From the NCBI GenBank assembly GCA_037951105.1, contig JBAMJV010008831.1, forward strand, positions 1-64,000: a DNA stretch of 64,000 bases. Direction: 5' to 3'. The notes beneath the pieces were generated by a model. The model did not search any database. It had not been told where the DNA came from and was given only the letters and a program-made list of their open reading frames with translations. Shown piece by piece: positions 49,437-59,800 of this stretch (position 1 is its first letter; the number at the start of each line of letters is the position of its first letter). The DNA is from Echinarachnius parma. Taxonomy: Eukaryota; Echinodermata; Echinoidea; Clypeasteroida; Echinarachniidae. A program made the position numbers and the translations under genes.

Positions 49437-50023
49437 TTAATTACTGTAATTCTAAGCTTTTTTTTTTTACCATACTGAGGCTATTCAAATTGCTATCACT
49501 AGATAAAAGATACTCAATTAGCAATTCATATTGACATATGCCAACTCAATCAGAGTATTTAATTTGTGACATTGTTTTGGAGTTTCCTTCGAGGATGAAC
49601 TAAGACCAAATATTCAGATTACCGTGTCATTTCAAGAATGTATTGAATGTGCAATATAGTGCTAGAATATATTACTTAATCATCATATCAAGCACATATA
49701 TCTTTGTACGTGGGACGCAATTATACCAGTTTTATGGATGCAAGATCTTCAACAATTAAAACAAAATGGAGTAGAGTTTGATTACCCTACATGGTGAGGC
49801 AGTAAGCTTCTTACATTTTGTCCGTAACTCAAGATTCAATCAAAAGCATTGCTAACCAGGCAATGCACTGCCAGGGTATGTGGGGATACTCAGTAAATTG
49901 GAACAAGTTGCCCAACATTAAAAAATTGGAAAGAACTTCTAGGTACTTGAGCCTCAAATGTCATTATTGTCTGCTAACAATTTCCACTGTAAAATTAAGT
50001 GTAAAGCCTGCTGCACACTTTTT
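49437..50023. other. Intergenic, nothing clear
   Basis: No gene or element ends seen; one poly-T run at 49460. Confidence 0.35.
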
Positions 50024-51244
50024 TATGCCTCCGCCAACGAAGTGGCAGGAGGCATTATGTTTTCGGGTTGTCCGTCCGTCCGTCCGTCCGTCCGTACGTA
50101 CGTCCGTCCATACGTCCCGCTTTTCGTTCTCGCGATATCTCAAGAACCAGTTGACGGATCAATTTCAAACTTGGTATGAGTGTACATATTGGGGTGACAA
50201 TGATCTGATTAGATTTTAGGGGTCATGAGGTCAAAGGTCAAGGTCACAGGACTCAATATATATGCAAAAATGCCTCGTTCTCGCGATATCTCAAGAACTG
50301 GTTGACGGATCAAATTCAAACTTGGTATTAGTGTAGATATTGGGGTGGCAATGATCTGATTAGATTTTAGGGGTCATGAGGTCAAAGGTCAAGGTCACAG
50401 GACTCGATATATATGCAAAAATGCCTCGTTCTCGCGATATCTCAAGAACTGGTTGACGGATCAAATTCAAACTTGGTATTAGTGTAGATATTGGGGTGGC
50501 AATGATCTGATTAGATTTTGGGGTTCATGAGGTTAAAGGTCAAGGTCACAGGACTCAATATATATGCAAAAATGCCTCGTTCTCGCGATATCTCAAGAAC
50601 TGGTTGACGGATCAAATTCAAACTTGGTATTAGTGTAGATATTGGGGTGGCAATGATCTGATTAGATTTTGGGGTTCATGAGGACAAAGGTCAAGGTCAC
50701 AGGAATCAATGTATGTGCAAAAATGCCTCGTTCTTGCGATATCTCAAGAACCGGTTGACGGATCAATTACATACTAGGTATGAGTGTACATATCGGGGTG
50801 CCACTGATCTGATTAGATTTGGGGGGTCATGAGGTCAAAGGTCAAGGTCACATGACTCAATATGTATGCGAAAATGGCTTGTAATTGCAAAATTTCAAGA
50901 ACTGAATGTCAGATTTCAATCAAACTTGGTACCTGTATCATAAAGAGTCAACGTAGCCATAAAATGTTGGGGTCATGAGGTTGAGGTCAAGGTCACGGGA
51001 CTCATTATACATGCAAAAAAGCTTGTAATACCAAAATCTCAAGAACTAAATGTCAGATTTCAATCAAACTTGGTACCTGACTGTTTTTTAGGGAGCCATC
51101 AAAGATTGGGATCATATGGTCAAGGTCACAGGACTCAAAATATAAGAAAAATTAAATCAGTGCATGTTAATTTGGGCATATTAAAATCGCGTGATAGCGG
51201 AGGCATAATTTTCGATTGCGCGCAATCGAAGATCCATCTAGTTT
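50024..51244. mobile_element. Best pearl/Tsp-like element: TIR, (CCGT)n, seven 151-bp cores
   Basis: TATGCCTCCGC (50024) is repeated inverted as GCGGAGGCATA (51197). After the left end comes (GTCC)n at 50078-50110. Cores start at CGTTCTCGCG 50125, then 50275, 50426, 50577, 50728 (151-base steps), with two more diverged cores from 50875 and 51020. Each carries ATCTCAAGAAC, AAACTTGGTAT and GTCATGAGGTCAAAGGTCAA. It ends CGCAATCGAAGATCCATCTA. Confidence 0.85.
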
Positions 51245-52086
51245 ATTTAGCCACGATTCGGTGGTTGTGCAACTCTCGTGATCTGCTCATTTTCACTCAT
51301 ACGACGGACTCCAAAGAATCTTCATAACTGGCTGTGGCTCTTGATCGCAATATTAAACGATCCATTTTGCCCTTTTATGTGCCCAGCGACGATATGTTGA
51401 TAAGGCTGACGCCTGCAGCTGGCCTGGCTAGCTTGCACGCCTGGTATTCTTTAGTTGCTATAAGATAAAGCAAGTGCGCATGCACCAATCGCAGATTGTA
51501 CAACCAGTCAAGTCGACTGGTCACTGTTGTGCAGTGTGCAGATGGCTTATTTAAATAGCAATGTTAGAAATAAGTTCCAGGGTGGTCGAATCAAATGTTC
51601 ATCTTAAATCAGCTGATTCATTGTTTGTTACCTCACAGTAGAGATTGCTATGCAGTAACTAAAATATGCAAAGATTATTATGTCAATGTTTGTGTATGAT
51701 TATAGTAATATCCATAAGACTGTAGTGCATATGCTGACACATTTATCATAAGCCAGTGTGTAGATAAACTACTTCTGAGATTTGTTTGTACAAACTTTCT
51801 CAAATGAAGGTGCATGCACAATAATGCATTCACATCATACATTGATGACACAATGTAGCAATTTTCCAACTTAAAAAAACCTTTAAATTATACATGTGGG
51901 CCCCATATTTAGCCAGTTCCTTTTTATATAAAATGTATGTCAGCTACGCCTGTATATGAATGTATTTATGACTTGGCTACAATATGGCTAATCTCAATGC
52001 TACAGTGAAAATTGTGATACTAGTGAAGAAATAAAAGGAAAAAATAAATTTGTCAAGTCTCTTCATCTTGTCCTTATAATTATCTA
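51245..52086. other. Intergenic, nothing clear
   Basis: A somewhat CpG-richer patch at 51290-51540 with GTCAAGTCGACTGG; then AT-rich sequence with an AATAAA-containing A-rich end at 52029-52045. No exon found. Confidence 0.35.
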
Positions 52087-52573
52087 AACCGAACACAAAA
52101 AGTAATATCTCTATGGTAGTTAGGAAAACAATGTGTAAAAATAAGAGGTAACCATTAATTCATGGTTGAGTGAGCACACATTACAGAAAAAATTGTAATA
52201 TTTCAAAATTCGCAAAAGTAATATCATTACAGTTTATTGAATATAAGAAAATTTAAAAATGCACTTAATGCATTTGACCACATGTGCCATTAAAAGATCA
52301 AAATGGATGGAATATCAAACAGCATTGTTTCATAAATCATAATCAATGCATTCAGTCACATTTGCCATTTCACAACAATGTACAGGCACGTGCAATGTGT
52401 TGTGACTTTTGAATTGGGTCTTTTTGTCTTTAATTTGTGCTCATTCAGCCATAAAGTGATGAATAATTTTCACACAAAATGTACATGACAACTGTAAAAA
52501 ATAATGTGGTAAGATGACATCTTGAAACAATTATCGGTTATGAAATTATGAGCAGTTACTTTTTGTGTTCGGT
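52087..52573. mobile_element. TA-flanked TIR element, family F
   Basis: AACCGAACACAAAAAGTAA (left) and TTACTTTTTGTGTTCGGTT (right), exact inverted copies, with TA on both sides, 487 bp. Interior matches 1-383 in inverted orientation. A third left end is at 61316. Confidence 0.85.
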
Positions 52574-52921
52574 TTATATTCCTGCATTTGAAATTGTTTT
52601 TTTAATTGCTCCTTTCCCCTATTCTTTCTATTATCCTGAACTGATTGATTGTGACATATTTGTTGTGATTTCTAAAGAATTAGTACAAGGCACACTGGGT
52701 CCTCTAGGCAATATGTTCATGCATTTTCAGATCAGTCATATATACCTGGGCAAGATTTCATGAAAGGCTCCTTGTTAGCCGATCATTAGTTTTGATTTGG
52801 GCCCCCTTGCAGAATTCATGGCTAGGCCACCCGACCGACTGATCTATGGACATGTGCCAGTTGTCCAAAACTGATTCACAAAATGCTCCTAAATTCTGAA
52901 ATATGAAATATTGATAATTCC

Positions 52922-53368
52922 CTACACATTAAAATTGAATTTCATGTAAATACGACCAACATTGACCCTTTGGGCAAGGACGGAGCATCATTCAAAGTCA
53001 CTCGCTGTACTGGCTGATCCCATTCATCGCATACAGCATGGAGGCTGCCATTGATGTTTATGTAGCTCAGATTTAGAATTGTTCGCTCAAAAATGTGACG
53101 TCAAACACGAACTACTCTTTTGTGTTTGTGCACAATCCCTGCGAGCTGCGAGAGCTAACAAAAGAGCCAGAGCTTGTTAGTTCAGGTACGACGTAACATT
53201 TTAGCGCGAACAATTAAAAATCTGGGTTTTAAAACATAATGGCAGACTCCATGCTGTACGTGATGAATGAGGTTAGCCCATACAGCGATTGACTTTGAAT
53301 GATGCCCCTCCTTTGCTCAGAGGGCAAACGTTGGACATATTTGCATGAAATTATGTTTTAATGTGCAG
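52922..53368. mobile_element. Fold-back element
   Basis: Arms of ~180 bases: GCATCATTCAAAGTCACTCG pairs with its near-complement at 53287; CATACAGCATGGAGGCTGCC pairs near 53242; TTGTTCGCTCAAAAATGTGAC pairs near 53190. The spacer is around 53115-53165. Outer CACATTAAAA / TTTTAATGTG. Confidence 0.8.
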
Positions 53369-53639
53369 AGAACATAATCAAAAAAGTAAATTGTAGGTGG
53401 GGAAACTTCTATTTTAATCAATAAAAGAAGAGCTTGTCTTGTAAATGGTGAATGTTCAATAAAAATGGATATGCATAAAAACATGCTTAATACAAAGCTT
53501 AGCTTTTTATACATAATTTAAGCAACTAAAAGAGAAAAACTATAATATCTTTTTTTTAAGCTCTGGATATATTGTCCCCGTTGTCTATTGAAGGACACCA
53601 ATGATCATTTTTTGTATTAAAGTTATTTTGATTGTATCA

Positions 53640-54448
53640 AATGTACATATTTTACTTTGACACCTGGAAATTATAGATTTTATCACTAAACGTTAAAGAG
53701 ATTTATTGTTGGAGCCCAACATTTATTCCAACCGGATAAACTAATGGATTTTCAGCTGATTTCTGGATTGATTTTGATCAAAGTACATTTTGTCTTTAAA
53801 GGGATAGTTGAGTTCTGGTAAAGAGAGTACAGTTTTGGTCAAACTGAATTTAAGTAAGCAAAACCTGCACCATTACATAACAAACTCCACCATGCTAAAA
53901 AGGAATAAAACATTACAAATGACTAAATAAAAAGCCTGTTATCATTAAAAAAGAGCCGTTAAAACTCAAGAGGGCGCTCTCTAAACACTCATCGGTGTTA
54001 ACCATTTTAAATAAAATATTGTGCATGTGATGTTTTGTTGAAATAGTGATTAGATAGAAAGATAATCAACAACTATCTAAAAACCTTTTTTGTAAATTTG
54101 TTAAAAGAGGAAGCATTTTTTAATCTTTTTAACGGCTGGTTCAAAATTGTTGAATAATTGTGGGGCCCCACATTTAGTAAATGGTTATGTTTATGAATAT
54201 TTCAGCCATTTCTGAACCGATTTTGATCAAATAAAGTTTATTCTGTCATTAAAATTGTATACTCTTTCGAATTTGACACTCAGTTTTTCATTATCTCACA
54301 AAAAATATTTTGTGTAGCGCCCTCTATACCAAAACTCAACTATCCCTTTAAAAACATGTGTCCTTTCAACTATTATTTAGTTTTTTCATTACCTCACAAA
54401 TAACATATTTTTTAAAGCACACTCTAAACCCAAGGCTGTACTATCCCT
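53640..54448. mobile_element. Diverged family A MITE hosting a nested family A copy
   Basis: Left piece to 53795 (GTTGGAGCCCAACATTTATTCC, TTTTGATCAAAGTACATTTTGTC) and right piece 54352-54448, ending TGTACTATCCCT before TTAA, form one copy interrupted by the element 53800-54347. The left limit is uncertain. Confidence 0.5.
53800..54347. mobile_element. TTAA-flanked MITE, family A
   Basis: AGGGATAGTTGAGTTCTGGT (left) and CAACTATCCCT (right) with TTAA on both sides, 548 bp, nearly the same length as 3732-4277 (546 bp). Confidence 0.85.
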
Positions 54449-56105
54449 TTAACAAAATTATATATGATTTTTTTCATTAAAATCTTGCACAACTTTTGAG
54501 ATCAAATTTGCAACAACCAGGTATACTGTTAAAAAGTCATGTGACCTTTTGTAAATGAATATCAGCTATTAAAGAAATCCTAAATTTTGTGATTTGCGTA
54601 CAAATTATATTCCTTCATTTAGAAACCCTTCAGATTTTCTATTCTAATCACTGCCATTATGTAATGTTGGCTAAAATTGGGTTAATCAATTTCATTGAAC
54701 AAAAATAATTCAATGTAAGTTTAAAAAACAGAGAAATACTGTACATAAGAAATTCAGGACAATTTTAGCTGTTTCAATTATTTCAATTTTTAATGGAAAA
54801 ATTGTTAATTATGTTGAAAAGAATATTCATGCATAAAACCGGCATACTTTCCAAGCAATAATTAGTGATTCATAGACTAAAAAAGGATTAAGGCATAAAT
54901 TCTCATAATTACAAATAATTTGACTTTGAACTTTTTCAAACAAATTATTATGCATCTTGTAGATTATGCCACAAGCTACCTGCCTTCCCAATTTTGTGGC
55001 CATCGCGCATTCATTGACTGAGATCTCAGGGGGGCGGAATCTGCCCCTCCCCCTCTGCCTGCTAAAGCATAGCCAAAATAACCTGACCTGAGTCACCTGA
55101 TTAGGGTTAATGAAGAAAACCAAAGTATGGAAATGTTATGTCAAGTCCTTTATAAAAGTCATAAATTGAAAACATCTCTTAACTCTTGAAAATGAAGGCC
55201 TACTAGTACCATAAAAACAAAGATAATAACAATTTCCCTTGTACGTCCATAACAAAAAATGTGTACGTCCGTAACAAAGAAGCAGTCTAAATTTTGAATT
55301 AGAAATGGAAATAATTCTTGATTTTTTGATGTCAAATAATGAGAATGTATTATTTCAAAGGAAAGTATCCCACAATCCACATGTAAGGTATGAAAATATA
55401 TCATGTTGAAATAATTTACCTTTGAACTTTCAGTACCTTTTTTAATACGCTCTGTACACTCCAGGCACTGTCCACAAGATCTAGCCATCATGCTCCCTCC
55501 TCTCGCTTAATCAGGTTCTTAAATGCCAGACCAGGCATGCACTGACCATCCCAGACACTAGACCTCACTTATTGGACAGAAATTGCATCCACTTCCTGAA
55601 CACAGTTGGTGGCATCTCATATGCCAGTCTTTCAAAGGCTGCAATCATGTTTTCCTCCAGACATTGATTTTCCTTTCTGCGCTTTTGTTTGAGCAACAGT
55701 GAACTATTGATTGGCATCACCTATGCTCTTGAGCGCTTTTGATCACTATTGCACCGTTTAATTTTTTTTAATTTGAAACATTACATGGCAGATTTGTATA
55801 TATAACACTAAAGAACAACACCCCATCCTGGGTGTGTGTGATATGTCAGTATGCATTTTTCTTCAAGTATGCATTGCACATTGGTTATCAATCTAAAATG
55901 TGCTACATATTTCCCCTTAACGAAAATTGATTTAGTTACTTTGAAACACTGAATTACCCTTTTCCCCATAATAAATCTGATTATCATTTTTCTGTGATCT
56001 TGTACTGAGAGTTTTGGCAAAAGATTTTTCCAATCACTGCAGATAAAGCAATCACAATCACTTCAAGATGACATCTAAACCATCACTGTCTTTTTCTATG
56101 TTCCT
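54449..56105. other. Intergenic; two weak minus-strand coding candidates
   Basis: Mostly AT-rich. On the minus strand, 55720-55573 reads MPINSSLLLKQKRRKENQCL, continuing to RKWMQFLSNK and a stop, and 55494-55438 reads MMARSCGQCLECTERIKK before a GT. Neither has enough support to call a gene. Confidence 0.3.
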
Positions 56106-56109
56106 TTAA

Positions 56110-56875
56110 CCCTATTAAGGCCGGGCTATTTGAGGTCTTCAGCAGGCCGGGGGGGGGCCATTATGGCCCCCCCCTAAGATCTCGGCCGCAGAGCGGCCGA
56201 TCGCCGTAAAAATTTGCACGCGTGATAAGTGAAGTGTATAGAATACAATGGTAATTTTTAACAATTTTGAAAAATTCATTAATTTGCATATTTATGGTAA
56301 TTTATGCAAATAAGTCATGAAATTCATATTTTTACCCATAAATCATATATTCTTCATAATTAAACTCTGGTTTTCACTACATATATTCTTTAGAGCATTT
56401 GGAATGATACTACAACAAAAAAAATTGGAAGAGCCCGGTTCTTCCTTTTGTTTTCTATTGTTTTATTAATTTCTTATGTATTTCTTTGTTTTTTTAACTT
56501 ATGTATTTTATTGTTTTTTGTTGTTTATTTTATTTCTAACTATAATTTAACTGTTTTGAACCCCAAAACCAACATATAAAATGTAAACAACACCAAATAT
56601 CTAATAATACACCTCATTTTATGAAAATTGATATTTCCATATGTTTTGTACACAAATCACGAAATTTAGCGATTTTCGGGCTGACATGCATAGACAAAAG
56701 GTCACGTGACTTTGTAACGGAGGGTCCGATTTTCGAAATTTTTGTTTTAAAACGTGCGCAAGACCCGAAAGAAAAAAGTCACCAAGCAGCGGCGCGTCAT
56801 CTTGCAGCGTTTTGGAGCAATAAAAAAAATTCCGGAGGGGGGGGCCATTATGGCCCCCCCCCGGCCTTAATAGGG
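56110..56875. mobile_element. TTAA-flanked MITE, family H, 22 bases past the DMAC2 stop
   Basis: CCCTATTAAGGCCGG (left) and CCGGCCTTAATAGGG (right) with TTAA on both sides (56106-56109, 56876-56879), 766 bp. Each end holds the palindrome GGGGCCATTATGGCCCC (56154-56170, 56842-56858). TTAA plus CCCT ends resemble piggyBac. It includes AATAAA on the minus strand at 56467-56462. Confidence 0.9.
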
Positions 56876-56897
56876 TTAAGGCCATAAGTAACACCAA

Positions 56898-59800
56898 TCA
56901 TAAAGTCTTAGATGACACTGATGCTGTGCCTGAGTTCTGATGTCGTTCTCTTTCATTTCCCCTTTCTGACGAAAGAATATGCTGCCCTCTTCCTGTATCC
57001 TTGCCTACCATGCTATGTTCATCCCCTAAATCCTGGTCATCCATGGGTTTGCTGTCCATAAGTCCTGCCGCCCTCCTGTGCTCATTGATAATGTCCATGC
57101 CCTCCTTGGCCTTCCCCTTGTAACTCTCCACCTGCTGAGTGACCAGACTGATGTGGATTCTAGGCATTACTTCTTCCAGCATCACAGCAACCAGTGGGGC
57201 ATCATTCACTCCACACATTTCATTCATGTTCAACCGCTCAAGATTCCTATTGAAGAAATTGAAGCATTTTTTGACAATTAACAAGAAAACTAGAACGCTA
57301 TATATGTACACATACGTGTATGTATTTAAACCAGCTTTCCCCTCTTCCTGGCCCTTTTTTAATGAGCAAAGATCGATAATTAGTAACTCACAAATTACAA
57401 ATTGGACTGTTAAAATGTGTGGTTTTGTTAAGCAAAGGGGCAAGTCCAAGATTAAAGCGTGCGTTACATATGGGACATTTCAGAGACTTTCACCCCCTAA
57501 AAAATAATGTTGAGGGACTTCAAATTTATTGTTTCACCAACCCCGTGACTGGTATCTATGAGAACTTGAGAAGAATAACCTTGGTAAAGGTGGTGACTTT
57601 TGACCTTTACAATGATATTTTATGAAATAAAATGTATCGCGTTACGTATGGGACCTACAGGTTTTGCACAAGTGATACATGTACATGCAAATGAGCAACA
57701 GAAATGAATTCCTTGGCCCCAAATATCTTAAATGAAATGTTGGAACATTTTACATTACATATTCTGAATAAAAATAGACATCTTACTCTAATTCATGAAT
57801 ATGCAAATTAGCCAATTGTCTTTCAAAATGCCTGCTGGGTCTGAAATATTGTTTTATTTAAATGGCTCCACTTCTAAAAAAAGTTAAAGACCTAATTACT
57901 TCCTCTGTACTCATTAACATTGATATATCATGAAACTCTCAATCCCAAAATAAATATTTGCCTATCTGCCACAAAGGCTCCCAGCTACATTGACTTTGTA
58001 TGTGGATGTCCCATACGTAACACAATTTTTTTATATCTTATCATCGAACAAAGGTGTGATTTAATTTTCAGAGCTTATTATGGTATTTAATAGTATTTAA
58101 CAATGAATAGATTAGAACTTCCCAAAGTATCATTGAAATAAGCATTAAATTATAGGAAAAATCTGAAAAATGAAAAGGTTGCTTTTGCCAAAAAAGAGAA
58201 AAATTTGATGGAATCGTACAGGTCACAGAAAAAATCACAGAAACTGCTCGCCTTACGGACAATAGCCAGTCTGGTGGTAACATAACCCGCCTTTGAAGTT
58301 GAATGAATATCTATTGAAAGTTTTGAATAGACCACCTTTCGTGGAGGTTCGCAGCGAGCAGATTCTGTGATTTTTGAAAAGTGATCTGTAGCGATTCCAT
58401 CGCATTTTTCTCTTTTATGGCAAAAGCAACCTTTTAATTTTTCAGACATGCTTCATAAGGAGAATGATAACTTATCTGTGTCTAAATATGATTCAATTTG
58501 ATACTATGGATTTTAGTGAGCGCCGCTCTGAAGAAGTGATAAGTTTCTTTTGGCGCTCAGTTTATTTAGGAAAAAATGATAGGATGCAGAAACATCGGTA
58601 ACTCGTGTTACAGTTTGTCCGGAGGTTTTGATTCATTAAAAAATATACTTTAGAGCATTCAAAAGACTGAAATTTTTATCTGAAAAGGTACTGTGATTAT
58701 CAGTCATCCAATTTGGTGCCTTAAATAATGAAAATATGAAGATTTTCCTGAAATTTGCACAGGGTAGTCCCATGTGTAGAGTTTTGTGTATGGTTTATGT
58801 TTCTCCTATAAGGAGACACCTGTGAACTGAAAACACATGTGAACTGAAAGATATAATTATAGGATCATGATTTATGAAAAAATAATCCAGAAAAAATAAA
58901 TAAGATTTGAAATCGAGCCACTGTTTTTTTTAAAGTTCATGTCCACTTTCCCGTGGAAATGCCCTTAAAAATAATATAAGAACATAATAGGGACAAAGCG
59001 TAATCAAATTCTGTCGCTTATTTCTTCATGTCTTAAATAAAACAAGCATGCAATTTTTCTTTTGTCAAAACAATCAATACAGATTACTTATCAAAGATGG
59101 ACTAGTGAACAAAAAAAACACTGTCAGTATCATGAAATGGTTTATTTATTCTATTCGTGCATGTTTCATATCAATCCATTTGCATACATAAAACATGTTT
59201 TAAAGCCATATTTTGAAATGGAAACACAGCGGTCTGGCAATAAAAGCTGGAAGCTTTATGCCCCTGTGACACTTCTCCGACTTCATGATTCGGCATGGTT
59301 TCCGACTTGACGGAAACCATGCGGGAAGGAAGCGGGACACTTGACCGAAACCAGTCGGGAGGATGCGGAAAGGCGGAACGAAATCTTGAAAATGTTCAAG
59401 ATTTGCTTCCGACTAGTTCACGACTAAATTTGTCGGGAACAGTGCCGAAACAATACCGAAACTATGCCGAAACTAGCCTTGACAAGGCGGATCATCGGCA
59501 TTGTGGCCCGCCTGGTTCACGACAAGGTTCCGCACAGTTTCCGACAAGATTCCGACATGATTCCGCACAGTTTCGGAATGGTTTCGGCATGGTTCCCGAA
59601 TAGTTTACGCACTCGCAGTACTTGATCAAGAAACGAAGACATGATTATTTTGGGCCAAGTTTAAATGAAACAAATATTACATAGATAGTACAGTTCTGAT
59701 TTTAGGGTGCTCTAAATCCTTGTTTTCTTAAAGGTAATCACAACTCATGTGTTATATTTGAAAAAAGGCACATATTTAAAAGATTTAAAAGAATAAACAA

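Noticed and set aside
24768-51244. CRISPR-like regular repeats (~150-base spacing)
   Set aside because: Whole units are repeated with no unique spacers, in animal introns; they are minisatellite cores of mobile elements.
57078-57507. Plus-strand frames opposite DMAC2 exon 4
   Set aside because: Antisense shadows of the real exon.
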